Shown here piece after piece: positions 52,497-61,091 of a stretch of DNA of 64,000 nucleotides. Source of the DNA: Actinomadura oligospora ATCC 43269 (GTDB taxonomy: Bacteria; Actinomycetota; Actinomycetes; Streptosporangiales; Streptosporangiaceae); contig NZ_JADG01000004.1 of assembly GCF_000518265.1 (NCBI RefSeq), positions 186,001-250,000 on the forward strand, given 5' to 3'. The translations under genes were made by a program, and so were the position numbers. Position 1 is the first letter of the stretch; the number at the start of each line of letters is the position of its first letter. Below the pieces are notes generated by a model. The model saw nothing but the letters and a program-made list of their open reading frames with translations. It was not told where the DNA came from and made no database searches.

Positions 52497-53432
52497 TCAC
52501 GCCTTGACCTGGAGACCCTGCCGCCAGCTGGGGTGGGCCGGACGCCAGCCGAGTTCGCGCTTGGCCTTGGCGTTGGACGCGCCGCGCAGTTCGGTCATGA
52601 GGACGACCCCGGCCGGCCCGGCGGCCAGCCGTCCGACGAACCGCGGCACGCGCATCGGCTTCTTGGCGCCCAGCATCGCGGCCAGTTCCGGCAGCCATTC
52701 GGCGACCGTGGCGGGGTCGTCGTCGACGATGTTGTAAACGCCCCGGGCGCCCTTCTCCACCGCGGCGACCGTGGCCTCGGCGGCGTCGGCGATGTGGACG
52801 AACGACCACACCCCGCCGCCGTCCCCGACGACCGGGAACTTGCGCTTGCGGATCATCTCGAGCTGCTCGGAGCCCGGCGCCATGGACGTCCCGGGTCCGT
52901 AGAACGCGCCGTAGCGCAGCACGATCCCCTCGGTCCACTCCGCGCCCAGGACGGCCTTCTCCAGGTGCTGGATCGCGCCGATCATCGAGGCCATCGGGGC
53001 GACCGGCGAGGGGTCCAGGGGGTCCTGCTCGTTCTTGACCGGCCCGCCCGTCCGGGCGTAGGTGAACGCGCCGTTGCTCTGGGCGACGAACCGCCGCACC
53101 CCCGCGGCGCGGGCGGCGGCGAGCAGGATGTCGGTGCCCTCGGTCCGCAGCCGGTCGGTGGGGGCGAAGCTGCGTTCGAAGTGCCGGGTGTCGATGTGCC
53201 CGATGGCGGTCAGCTGGTCGACGACCACCTCCGGGGCCGCCTCGCGCACCGCCGCCTCGACCTGGGCGCGGTCGAGCGCGTCGGCGACGACCGGCACCGC
53301 GCCCAGCTCCGCCGCCCTGGCCTTGCCGGATTCGCTGCGGACCATGGCGAACACCTCGTGCCCAGCGTCCACCAGACGCGGCAGCAGTTCCTTGCCCATC
53401 GCTCCGGTCGCTCCTGCCACCAGGATTCTCAT
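52497..53432 (-). CDS. NAD(P)-binding epimerase/NmrA-type protein
   Basis: 311 aa from ATG 53432 (GGGAG upstream; ATG 53435 also in frame). Rossmann motif MRILVAGATGAMGKELLPRL, with VEVVVDQLTA-like and QSNGAFTYARTGG replacing the SDR Ser-Tyr-Lys triad. RYGAFYGPGTSM is an extended-SDR block. It directly follows the ECF41 sigma factor, a recognised ECF41 partnership (COE group), so it may be a target of that sigma factor. Confidence 0.88.
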   Translation of the reverse strand: MRILVAGATGAMGKELLPRLVDAGHEVFAMVRSESGKARAAELGAVPVVADALDRAQVEAAVREAAPEVVVDQLTAIGHIDTRHFERSFAPTDRLRTEGTDILLAAARAAGVRRFVAQSNGAFTYARTGGPVKNEQDPLDPSPVAPMASMIGAIQHLEKAVLGAEWTEGIVLRYGAFYGPGTSMAPGSEQLEMIRKRKFPVVGDGGGVWSFVHIADAAEATVAAVEKGARGVYNIVDDDPATVAEWLPELAAMLGAKKPMRVPRFVGRLAAGPAGVVLMTELRGASNAKAKRELGWRPAHPSWRQGLQVKA

Positions 53433-53445
53433 CATCGGCTCCCTT

Positions 53446-53482
53446 GCCGTCCGGTTCGGATTCGCTACCTGAACCGGACGGC
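53446..53482. other. 12-bp inverted repeat between sigJ and its partner
   Basis: GCCGTCCGGTTC (53446-53457) pairs with GAACCGGACGGC (53471-53482) over 13 bases. It lies between the sigma-factor stop and the SDR start. It could be a terminator, an attenuator or a regulator site. Confidence 0.6.
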
Positions 53483-53518
53483 CCGCCGATTCCTGACAGG
53501 AGACGGGAGTGATGCGGG

Positions 53519-54460
53519 TCACAGCACGAGGAGAGGCTCTCCGTGGTCGGCCGCCGCCCACTGCTCGGTCGCGCGTTCGAGCTTGTCGGGGTTGGCCTGG
53601 GTGCGGAAGGCGGCGATGCCCTCGGCGGTGACCTCCAGGCACACGATGACGGCGACCCGGCCGTCCACGACGGCCAGCACGGCGGGTTCGCCGTTGGCGA
53701 CCCCCGCGTAGATCTCGGGCGAGCCGCCCACGACGGCGCGCTTGGCGTCGGCGGGCCTGAGCATGCCCTCCATGAACTTCGCGACCGCGACGGCCCCCTC
53801 GAACGCCCTGGTGCGGGCGGGCACCTTGCCCCCGCCGTCCCCGACGGCGACGGCGTCCTTGGTGAGCAGGCGCACCAGCTCGTCGGTCTGGCCGCTCGTG
53901 GCGGCGGCCAGGAACTCCTCGACGATCCGCCGGGCGTCGGCCTTGTCGATGCCGCCGCGGGCCTTCCCGTCCGCGACGTGCTTCTTGGCGCGGTGGAAGA
54001 GCTGCTGGCTGGCCGCCTCGGTGATGTCGAGGATCTCGGCGATCTCGCGGTGCGGGTAGTCGAACGCCTCCCGCAGCACGTACACGGCCCGTTCGTTGGG
54101 CGACAGGCGTTCCATCAGAGTGAGCACCGCGTACGAGACCGATTCGCGTTGCTCGGCGGTGTCGGCCGGGCCGAGCATCGAGTCCCCCACGAGCAGCGGC
54201 TCGGGGAGCCATCGGCCGACGTAGGTCTCGCGGCGCGCCCGCGCGGAGGTGAGCTGGTTGAGGCACAGGTTGGTGAGCACCTTCGTCAACCACGCCTCGG
54301 GGACCTCGACATGCTCGACGTCGGCGGCCTGCCAGCGAAGGAACGTGTCCTGGACGACGTCCTGCGCCTCGTCCGCGGAGCCGAGCAGCCGGTAGGCGAT
54401 GGCCTCCAGCCGTGGCCTCGACAGCTCGAAGCGCGCGACGTCGTCCACCCTCAGAGCCAT
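53519..54460 (-). CDS. sigJ: ECF41-type sigma factor (SigJ)
   Basis: 313 aa. Sigma-70 region 2 (AIAYRLLGSADEAQDVVQDT) and region 4 (REIAEILDITEAASQQLFHR) are fused to a SnoaL-like C-terminal domain. The ECF41 linker WLPEPLL and the late DGGGK motif are both present, typical of self-regulated ECF41 factors that lack an anti-sigma gene. It starts ATG 54460. The SDR gene follows. Confidence 0.92.
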   Translation of the reverse strand: MALRVDDVARFELSRPRLEAIAYRLLGSADEAQDVVQDTFLRWQAADVEHVEVPEAWLTKVLTNLCLNQLTSARARRETYVGRWLPEPLLVGDSMLGPADTAEQRESVSYAVLTLMERLSPNERAVYVLREAFDYPHREIAEILDITEAASQQLFHRAKKHVADGKARGGIDKADARRIVEEFLAAATSGQTDELVRLLTKDAVAVGDGGGKVPARTRAFEGAVAVAKFMEGMLRPADAKRAVVGGSPEIYAGVANGEPAVLAVVDGRVAVIVCLEVTAEGIAAFRTQANPDKLERATEQWAAADHGEPLLVL

Positions 54461-54532
54461 GACCTGATCATAATCTCCGGCATCGCCACCACCTGGTCAC
54501 GGCCATCTCGTCCCCGAGGAGGACGACTCAGA

Positions 54533-54763
54533 TCAGAGGTCGACGGTCCGGCCGTTGTAGTACCCGCCTATGCAGACCCATCCGATGAAGGCGGGTTGGA
54601 CGCGGCCCCCGCCCATGACGCACTGGTCGACGCTGATCCCTTCGGGGGCGGTGCGGACGGCAGCGGCCTGCGTGCTCAGCGGGGCCGCCGCTGCAACTCC
54701 GACAGGCCCACCCACCGCGACCAGAACACCGGCGGCCAGGACGGGCAGAACCCTTCTGTTCAT
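54533..54763 (-). CDS. small secreted protein
   Basis: 76 aa from ATG 54763, with GGGAG upstream; a longer frame starts at 54808. Signal peptide NRRVLPVLAAGVLVAVGGP ending AAAAP; the short mature part of about 45 aa holds two Cys (VDQCVMGG, GWVCIGGYYNG). Function unknown. Confidence 0.7.
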   Translation of the reverse strand: MNRRVLPVLAAGVLVAVGGPVGVAAAAPLSTQAAAVRTAPEGISVDQCVMGGGRVQPAFIGWVCIGGYYNGRTVDL

Positions 54764-54943
54764 GATCAGCTCCCTACGGTCGGGCTTCACCACCAACGAT
54801 CCCTGCACTCACCGCACATGGCCAGACACTGACAGTGACAGTGCGGTCGGGGCGTGGAAAGCACGGCGGCACCCGGGGCGACCTCGACGCACGGGTTCGA
54901 CGTTCGGTGATCTTGAAGGGGCTTGGGGTGCTTTCATGGCCGG

Positions 54944-55807
54944 ATGTCATATGAAGAGGCTCTGTCCGGCGTCCGAGCCCTCTGCGTTGAGACGCTCGGT
55001 GAGCACATCGGGTCTCAGTTGGCGGCGTTGGCGCGGCCCGGGTTCGACCTCAGGCCCGCGGACGAGCGGAACGCGGCGACCGGGCTGTGCCGGTGGGGCG
55101 GCCCGGCGCTGCTGGAGCCGGGCACGCCGTGGCCCGCCTACGCGGGCGTGCCGCACAGCCTGTTCGCCGTGCTCGACGTCGCCGCGCTCGGCCCCGGGGT
55201 CGCGGACCAGGCTCCGCCCGGGGCCGCGCTGCTCAACTTCTTCTTCCTCGATCCGTGGACCGGGTCCGAGGAGGTCCCCGACGACGTCAGTTCCTTCAGC
55301 GATGAGGAGTTGGAGGAGTACCTGGTCGTGCCTGCCGATCCCCGGCGCGCGGTCGAGGTTCCGGCACCCGAGCCGTCCCCGAGGTTCGACCAGGTTCCGA
55401 TGCACGCCCGCCTCGTCGTCACCCTGCCGTCGGCCTCGACCTACGACTGCGACCCGGTGCTGCACACGCTCGACATCGGGGACGAGGTCAAGGCGTCGGA
55501 GCTCTACCGGACGTTCCCCGGCTTCCTGGTGGTCGACAGGTTCGGCGAGGAGGTCTGGCCGAGGTACGGCGAGGACGCGCAGGACATCCCGTGGGGAGGC
55601 ATGAGCGACCAGGCGTTCGGCTGGCCGTCGATCCACAACAGCGGCGTCCCCCTGCTGGAGGACCTGTCGCAGGACGAGCCCTACGTCCATCTCCTCACGC
55701 TCGGCGCGAACGACATGTGGGAAGGCAGCCTGCGCTTCGTCGCCCCTGCCAAGGCGATCCGAGAAGGCGACCTGACCCAAGTACGTGCCGCCCCCGAAAA
55801 TTGGTAG
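54944..55807 (+). CDS. DUF1963 protein
   Basis: 287 aa. ATGLCRWGGPALLEPGTPWP and LFAVLDVAALGPGV match DUF1963, and DQAFGWPSIHNSGVPLLED is the C-terminal family block. It is a diverged relative of the protein at 35149-36018. Cytoplasmic; function unknown. ATG 54944. Confidence 0.85.
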   Translation: MSYEEALSGVRALCVETLGEHIGSQLAALARPGFDLRPADERNAATGLCRWGGPALLEPGTPWPAYAGVPHSLFAVLDVAALGPGVADQAPPGAALLNFFFLDPWTGSEEVPDDVSSFSDEELEEYLVVPADPRRAVEVPAPEPSPRFDQVPMHARLVVTLPSASTYDCDPVLHTLDIGDEVKASELYRTFPGFLVVDRFGEEVWPRYGEDAQDIPWGGMSDQAFGWPSIHNSGVPLLEDLSQDEPYVHLLTLGANDMWEGSLRFVAPAKAIREGDLTQVRAAPENW

Positions 55808-55849
55808 AGCCGCACGTGAACGATGGACGCGTCCGCCCCGTGGAACGCC

Positions 55850-56185
55850 CTACGCGCGAGCACGGGCGACGAGATCGCGCCAGGCGCTTGGGCTAAGGAG
55901 CAGCTTCGGCCCATCAGGATCCTTCGAGTCCCGGACAGCCACGACCGGCACCAGCCCAGCAACCTCAACGCATTCGTCTCCGCCCTGGGCACTGTGAGTG
56001 CTCTTGCGCCACTCCGCGCCAGAGAGATCGGCGATTTGGATGCACTGCCCGCCCTGCTCGCTGCTGTGGCTACTCGCACGCCACGGCACAGTGGAGAGGC
56101 TGGCGACTTCGATGCAATCCCCGCCTTGAGCGCTACTGCGGCTGCTCTTGCGCCAGTGGACGATGGACAGGTCGAAGGTGCTCAT
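55850..56185 (-). CDS. three-repeat DUF397 protein
   Basis: 111 aa from ATG 56185, with GGAGG eight bases upstream. DUF397 repeats: WRKSSRSSAQGGDCIEVA, WRASSHSSEQGGQCIQIA and WRKSTHSAQGGDECVEVA, then the family tail VVAVRDSKDPDGPKLLL and a W-R-D-L end. Single-repeat proteins are about 60 aa, so three repeats in one chain is long. Such proteins pair with Scr1-type HTH regulators. This copy is separated from the HTH gene by an oxidoreductase and a second copy. Confidence 0.9.
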   Translation of the reverse strand: MSTFDLSIVHWRKSSRSSAQGGDCIEVASLSTVPWRASSHSSEQGGQCIQIADLSGAEWRKSTHSAQGGDECVEVAGLVPVVAVRDSKDPDGPKLLLSPSAWRDLVARARA

Positions 56186-56261
56186 GCGCGATCCTCCGCT
56201 TCTGTGGCCTCGCTTGCCTGGCTTGACTCTCACATTGGTGTGAGTGTCTACCGTCCTCAGC

Positions 56262-57182
56262 ATGAGCGCTACCTTCATGCGAGCTGTTGGGATTGACGTG
56301 CACGGCGGGACCAACGTGCTTCAGGTGCGGCGGGTGCCGGAGCCGCAGGTTGGGGCGGGTGAGGTCCTGGTGCGGACGGTCGCCAGCAGCCTGAACCCCG
56401 TGGACTCCAAGACGCGGGAATGGGAGATCGGGAAGCTGCCCGCGAACCTTGGATGGGACCTCGCCGGAGTCGTCGTGGCCAGTTCGGACGAGCGATTCCG
56501 GCCCGGCGAGCGCGTGATCGCGATGTCGGCGCAGATCGCGACCGGACGCGGAACCTGGGCCGACCTGGTTTCCCTTCCCGGGGATCTACTGGCCACCGCG
56601 CCCGCTCAGGTGGGTTTCGAGGATGCGGCGACGCTCCCGCTGGCCGGACTCACCGCGCTGCAGGCCCTGCAACTGGCCAAGGTGGGAGCGGGCGATCGGG
56701 TTCTGGTCGTCGGGGCCGTGGGCGGGGTGGGCGGGCTGGCCGTCCAGTTGGCCCGGCACCTCGGAGCCGCCCAGGTGGACGGACTGGTCTCACGGGCCAG
56801 TCATGTGGACGCGGCGCGCGAGCTGGGAGCCGAGGAGGTCACGGTCGATCCGGCGACTCTGTCCGAAGGCGCGTACCAGGTCGTCCTGCACACGGCCGGA
56901 CCGCACGTGACGCACGTGCTCGCCGCTGGTGGACGGTACGTGTCGATCGCAGACGTTCCGCTGCCGGACGTCCCCGGCGCATCCAAGTCCTACGTCGAGC
57001 AAAGCGGGGAGCAGCTTGCCGAACTGGCGAGCCTGGTGGACGACGGCGTCCTGCGAACGCGAGTGGCCGCCAGCTTCCCGGTCGAGCAAGCGCGCGAAGC
57101 TCACGAGCGCTTCGAAGCGGGTGGTCTCCTGGGCAAGGTCGTGCTGAACTTCAGCCCGCCGACGTCCGAACGTGGCGAGTGA
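56262..57182 (+). CDS. zinc-free quinone oxidoreductase (MDR family)
   Basis: 306 aa from ATG 56262 (ATG 56277 also in frame). Medium-chain reductase: GWDLAGVVVASSDERFRPGE, then NADPH motif VLVVGAVGGVGGLAVQLARH and AARELGAEEVTVDP. The catalytic-zinc Cys and His are missing, as in QOR proteins, which reduce quinones or enones. It lies between two minus-strand DUF397 genes; its 3' end overlaps the second by 32 bp. Confidence 0.9.
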   Translation: MSATFMRAVGIDVHGGTNVLQVRRVPEPQVGAGEVLVRTVASSLNPVDSKTREWEIGKLPANLGWDLAGVVVASSDERFRPGERVIAMSAQIATGRGTWADLVSLPGDLLATAPAQVGFEDAATLPLAGLTALQALQLAKVGAGDRVLVVGAVGGVGGLAVQLARHLGAAQVDGLVSRASHVDAARELGAEEVTVDPATLSEGAYQVVLHTAGPHVTHVLAAGGRYVSIADVPLPDVPGASKSYVEQSGEQLAELASLVDDGVLRTRVAASFPVEQAREAHERFEAGGLLGKVVLNFSPPTSERGE

Positions 57183-57423
57183 GGGAACGCCAAGCGGCGG
57201 CGTCGAGGATCAGCTTCGGCCCCTCTGGATCCTTCGAGTCTCGGACGGCCACGACCGGCGAAAGGCCGGCTACCTCGACGCAATCCTGCCCGCCCTGGGA
57301 GCTGCGGCCACTCTTGCGCCACTGCGCGGTGGAGAGACCGGCGATCTCGACGCACTGCCCACCCTGACTGCCGCTGCGGCTGCTCTTACGCCACTGAACG
57401 GTGGACAGGTCAAGGGTGCTCAC
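57151..57423 (-). CDS. two-repeat DUF397 protein
   Basis: 90 aa from GTG 57423, which overlaps the HTH stop by four bases. Repeats WRKSSRSGSQGGQCVEIA and WRKSGRSSQGGQDCVEVA, then VVAVRDSKDPEGPKLIL. The DNA is close to the first DUF397 gene at their 3' ends, pointing to duplication. It is coupled to the HTH gene. Confidence 0.9.
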   Translation of the reverse strand: MSTLDLSTVQWRKSSRSGSQGGQCVEIAGLSTAQWRKSGRSSQGGQDCVEVAGLSPVVAVRDSKDPEGPKLILDAAAWRSLTRHVRTSAG

Positions 57424-58253
57424 TTGTACTCCTCTGCCGCCGCCAGGATGAACTTGTGGGACTGACTGCTGGACATCGCCTCGCTCATGACCTCGTCCCA
57501 GCGTAGTGCGTACTCCGAAACGGCGGCAGGGTCTTCGATCACCTGGCTGATGTCCGGCCCTTCGTGGTAGCCGATCTCATCACCGTTCGGCATTGTGAGG
57601 ATGGTGAATGGGCCTTCGATCGCCCCCGCGTTGATCGAGGCGAACGGCAGGACCCGAACGTTGATGTTCTGCCGCGTTGAAGAGAGCTCGACAAGCCATT
57701 CGAGCTGTTCCCGCATCACGGCCGCTCCGCCGATGGGCCGCCTGAACACTGCTTCTTCGAGCACGACCCACAGGTGTGGAGCTGGCTTGCGCGAGAAGAT
57801 CTGCTGCCGCTCCAGGCGCGCGGCCACGCGATCGTCCAGCACATCCGACTGCTCGCTGAGACTCAGAACCGCCCTCGCGTAGGCGGGCGTCTGGAGAAGG
57901 CCGGGCACCACCATGGTGTCGAACTCCCTGACGACCATGGCCTCCCGTTCCACGCTCACATACTTCTCGAAGCCGGGTGGGACGGCGATGTGTTTGCCCT
58001 CGCGTTTGATCTCGTCCCACATGGTCCAGAAGGTGCGGGTTCTGGTCGTGCCGAAGCGGAAGTCGCAGTCGTCGGCGGTGGCTTCGGAGGGGGGCTTGCG
58101 GCCCGTCTCCAGTTTCTCGATCCACGTCGTGCCGCAGCCGAGTTCGTCGGCGAGCTGGGGCCGGGAGAGGCCCGCGGCCTCGCGGTGGGAGCGCATGACC
58201 CGTCCGAACGAGCGGAGGAGCGGGTCGCGGGTGTAGCTCGGGTCGTCCGGCAT
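57420..58253 (-). CDS. Scr1-type HTH/DUF5753 regulator
   Basis: 277 aa from ATG 58253. N-terminal XRE HTH: SHREAAGLSRPQLADELG and CGTTWIEKLETGRK. The DUF5753 domain includes VVPGLLQTPAYARAVL and PNGDEIGYHEGP. These regulators (Streptomyces BldB/WhiJ-like neighbourhoods) work with DUF397 or small acidic partners. The DUF397 start overlaps its stop. It is divergent from a 76-aa gene. Confidence 0.93.
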   Translation of the reverse strand: MPDDPSYTRDPLLRSFGRVMRSHREAAGLSRPQLADELGCGTTWIEKLETGRKPPSEATADDCDFRFGTTRTRTFWTMWDEIKREGKHIAVPPGFEKYVSVEREAMVVREFDTMVVPGLLQTPAYARAVLSLSEQSDVLDDRVAARLERQQIFSRKPAPHLWVVLEEAVFRRPIGGAAVMREQLEWLVELSSTRQNINVRVLPFASINAGAIEGPFTILTMPNGDEIGYHEGPDISQVIEDPAAVSEYALRWDEVMSEAMSSSQSHKFILAAAEEYK

Positions 58254-58381
58254 CGGGGTGTCCCCTCTGGGAGGTGGGGTGCCGCCTGGGGTGTGATGGG
58301 GCCGTAGCTGAGAGTAACCCACGCCTGTGAAGCTGGTCACACGAAAGCGGTCAGTTCCTCGAAACGAAGGTTCCTCTCGCC

Positions 58382-58612
58382 ATGGACGCGTGCTCTCCGT
58401 CGGAAGAATCCCTGCTCGCCGCGCTGGAGGCGGACTTCCCCGCGTGGGGGTTCATTCTCAGCAACAAGAAGCGCTGGTGGGCGTTGCGGGGGCCGTTGCC
58501 GATGGATCGATTGCAGGAGAAGGACGCGTTCGACTGCGACACCGCCGAAGAGCTGCGGGCCGCGCTGGTCGCGGACGGGTGGGGGCGCGGGGAGTTGGAG
58601 GGCTCCCGGTGA
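58382..58612 (+). CDS. small hypothetical protein
   Basis: 76 aa. Good coding composition, ATG 58382. AALEADFPAWGFILSNKKRW, then WALRGPL and FDCDTAEELRAALVADGW; this short form is seen next to Scr1-type HTH genes in actinobacteria, perhaps as a cognate partner. No known fold. It is divergent from the HTH gene and ends in an 18-bp hairpin. Confidence 0.7.
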   Translation: MDACSPSEESLLAALEADFPAWGFILSNKKRWWALRGPLPMDRLQEKDAFDCDTAEELRAALVADGWGRGELEGSR

Positions 58613-58649
58613 CCTCGCCTGACGTGTGACGGCGCGTCCCGCTTGGAAA

Positions 58650-58693
58650 GGCGGCGCGATCGGCGGACAGCCCCCTCCGCCGATCGCGCCGCC
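58650..58693. terminator. 18-bp perfect hairpin between convergent genes
   Basis: GGCGGCGCGATCGGCGGA (58650-58667) pairs exactly with its complement at 58676-58693 around CAGCCCCC. It lies between the 76-aa gene and phyH (stop 58703). Confidence 0.85.
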
Positions 58694-58702
58694 GACTGCG
58701 TT

Positions 58703-59467
58703 CTAACGTCCGAAAAGGCCGAGTTGGATGGCGCGTTCGACCGGGGATGGGCCGTCCACCGAAAGCGGGACGGCGGGTTCGAGGCCCGGTTGCGCCATGA
58801 ACTTGACGTTCTGGCCGTGGTGTTTCTGGGCCGCGTGCACCAGGAACGGGTGGCACAGGTAGACGTCTCCTGCGCGCCCGGTGGCGAAGGCTACTTCTCG
58901 GTACTCACTCGCGGCTGCGGCGGCTTGTGCGATATCCACAAAGGCGCGTCCGTCTTCCCCTGCGGATTTCAGGAGGGGCGGGACGTCCAGGTGCGAGCCG
59001 ACGCGCACGCGCGTGGGGGCGTCGTCCTCCCCCACGTCGGAGAACAGGAAAAGAACGAGCAGGGCGCGTCCGCGCGAGTTCAGGTTGACGCGGTAGCTCA
59101 TGTAGTCGTTCGGGTCGGGGCCCGGGAAGCTCGACTCGATGTGCCAGCCGTCGTCGCCCGGGTCGTCGTCCGAGGGGAAGCGGACGGCGTAGCTGCCGCC
59201 GACCGTCGCCCTGGGGACCCAGCGGCCCGCGCCGACGAGCGCGTCGTACGTCTCGTGCAGGCGCGCGCTCTGGGCGGCCTCGCGGAACGGCTTCTGGCCC
59301 TGGTCGAACAGGCGGAGAACGGGCTGCGTCCAGGTGGACGGGTCGTCCGGCGAGCATCCGGACGCCTCCCAGAGCAGTGCGCGGGCCTCGTCGGCGACGT
59401 CGCGTGGGAACGCCTCGGCGACGCGGACGAAGCCGTCCTGGATGAAGCTTTCAACGTCGATATCCAT
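58703..59467 (-). CDS. phytanoyl-CoA dioxygenase (PhyH) family protein
   Basis: 254 aa. A Fe(II)/2-oxoglutarate oxygenase of the PhyH group: iron ligands in DGWHIESSFPG (His, and the HxD/E acidic residue) and HPFLVHAAQKHHG (second His). RVNLNSRGRALLVLFLFSDV is the core beta segment. It should hydroxylate a small metabolite. Single gene. Confidence 0.88.
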   Translation of the reverse strand: MDIDVESFIQDGFVRVAEAFPRDVADEARALLWEASGCSPDDPSTWTQPVLRLFDQGQKPFREAAQSARLHETYDALVGAGRWVPRATVGGSYAVRFPSDDDPGDDGWHIESSFPGPDPNDYMSYRVNLNSRGRALLVLFLFSDVGEDDAPTRVRVGSHLDVPPLLKSAGEDGRAFVDIAQAAAAASEYREVAFATGRAGDVYLCHPFLVHAAQKHHGQNVKFMAQPGLEPAVPLSVDGPSPVERAIQLGLFGR

Positions 59468-59513
59468 CGGATGGGCAGCCTGCCGAAGCGTGCGGCGGCG
59501 CGTCCAGCGAATT

Positions 59514-60068
59514 TCAGGCGTACAGGACGGCGGCCAGCACGGTCCCGGCCAGCATGAACGGGCCGTAGGGGATCTGGTCCTTGCGGCCCGCGCGGCGGAG
59601 CAGGAGGAGCGCGAGGGCGAAGAGGCCGCCGAGGACGACCATGCCGAACAAGCCGGTGATCCAGGCGGAGCGTCCCAGCCAGCCCAGGTAGAGCCCGAGG
59701 ACGGGGGCGAGTTTCACGTCGCCGAGGCCGATGGCGTTCGGGACGATGAACCACTGCACCGCGAACACCAGGAACAGCAGGCCCGCGCCGACGAGCATGC
59801 CGAACCAGCGGGACGGGTCGGCGACGGCCAGGAGCGCCCCGGCGACGGGGATGGACGGCAGGGTCAGCGGGTCCGGAAGGCGTTTCAGCGCGACGTCCAC
59901 GACGCCGAGCAGCACGCACAGGACGCCCAGGAATGCGAACGCGGGAATCGCGGCAAGGGGCGCGCGGAACGCCAGGACCGGGGCCAACGCGATGCAGCCC
60001 GCGAGCGTCCACGCGTTGCGCAGGGGCTCGGTCCAGTCGGCTCGGACCGACCACACGGGGGCGCTCAT
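59514..60068 (-). CDS. prepilin peptidase (A24 family)
   Basis: 184 aa from ATG 60068. Type IV leader peptidase core with six to seven helices; the two catalytic Asp motifs are VDVALKRLPDPLT (D-x6-D type) and GLGDVKLAP (G-x-G-D). It lacks the N-terminal methylase domain of PilD, as is common in actinobacteria. It would cleave TadA-type or ComGC-like pilins, but no pilin genes are in the window. Confidence 0.88.
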   Translation of the reverse strand: MSAPVWSVRADWTEPLRNAWTLAGCIALAPVLAFRAPLAAIPAFAFLGVLCVLLGVVDVALKRLPDPLTLPSIPVAGALLAVADPSRWFGMLVGAGLLFLVFAVQWFIVPNAIGLGDVKLAPVLGLYLGWLGRSAWITGLFGMVVLGGLFALALLLLRRAGRKDQIPYGPFMLAGTVLAAVLYA

Positions 60069-60078
60069 GCGCCGCAGC

Positions 60079-60247
60079 CTAGGGCATGTCTCAAAGCCAC
60101 CTGCCCTACTGCGCGACGCCCAGGCACGCACCTCGCGGGGTTGTCGTCGGTCGACGGCCAAACCCGGGCCGACTCCCTCCTCCGCCCCCACGATGCACGC
60201 ACCCGGACGCCGCTCGCCACGGGCGCCGACTTCGAGACACGCCCTAG
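60079..60247. mobile_element. MITE-like 169-bp element
   Basis: Terminal inverted repeats CTAGGGCATGTCTCAAAG (60079-60096) and, inward from 60247, CTAGGGCGTGTCTCGAAG match at 16 of 18 positions. CTAG at both outer ends could be the target duplication of an IS5-group element. There is no coding content. The right end supplies the TAG stop of the sseB-like gene. Confidence 0.65.
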
Positions 60248-60939
60248 CGGCGGAAGAGGCTCAGCTCGACGCCGCCGACGACGCGTCCGCGCAGGGCCTC
60301 GGCGAGGCGGTCGGAGACGCGCTGGACGGTGGCGCGCTCGTCGTGGTCCGGGGCGACCGCGAAGCGGACGGCCAGTTCGGCCTGCTCGCCCCGGCCCACG
60401 CGGACGCCCTGGACGCCCGGTTCCGCGCCGAACGCGGCGTCGATCGCGGCGAGGACCTCGGGGTCCTCGTGCGGGGGCGGGACGGGGCGTCCCTCGGCGA
60501 GCAGGTGCAGGCGGAGGCCGTCGACGGCGAACGGGACGGGGCCCGCGACGTCCACGACCAGGGCGTGCGCGCCCTCGTCGAGCGCGGCGGACGCGGCCTG
60601 CTGGGCGCTGACCGCGACGGGCCGGGCGTCGGCGCGCCACGCGGCCATGGACTCGGTGGAGGTGAACCCGAGGACGCCGCGGCGGCCGTCCTCGCCCATG
60701 AGGGTGGGCAGGGCCATCTCGCTGTTCTTCTCGCGGCGCAGCTCGCCGGGGGCGACGTCCTCCTCCTCGGTGAGGACGGCCACGATGGGGACGAGCAGGC
60801 GCTTGCCCGCGAGTGCTTCGAGGACCACGTGCCCGCCCGCCCGTCCGGCGGCGTAGGAGGCGAGCGCGTCCCGCAGGCGCGGGTCGGCGCTGCCGTCGTC
60901 GTCGGGGAACTGGGGCTCGGGAATGGTCAGGTCGGGCAC
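60244..60939 (-). CDS. SseB family protein
   Basis: 231 aa from GTG 60939 (VPDLTIPEPQFPDDDG), the usual start form of this family; GTG 60969 is ten codons upstream. SseB_N block: LEALAGKRLLVPIVAVLTEE and TLMGEDGRRGVLGFTSTESM. The C-terminal half, with GVRVGRGEQAELAVRFAVAP, is the SseB C-terminal domain. The actinobacterial role is unknown. Its stop is within the MITE end. Confidence 0.85.
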   Translation of the reverse strand: MPDLTIPEPQFPDDDGSADPRLRDALASYAAGRAGGHVVLEALAGKRLLVPIVAVLTEEEDVAPGELRREKNSEMALPTLMGEDGRRGVLGFTSTESMAAWRADARPVAVSAQQAASAALDEGAHALVVDVAGPVPFAVDGLRLHLLAEGRPVPPPHEDPEVLAAIDAAFGAEPGVQGVRVGRGEQAELAVRFAVAPDHDERATVQRVSDRLAEALRGRVVGGVELSLFRR

Positions 60940-61091
60940 GGCACGAAGGTTACTGCGTCGCGTGGCCACTCAGGGACTTGGGGTCGGCACGTGCCGTGAC
61001 GGGCGTCACGCCCGGCTCGCCCCGGTTGGGCGGATGTGATGTAATTCCGCGCCGGACGGGGACCGGCTCCCGACGACCCCTGGAGTTCCTC

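Noticed and set aside
58382..58612. Classical type II toxin beside the Scr1-type regulator
   Set aside because: No toxin fold or motif is visible, so only a small hypothetical protein is called.
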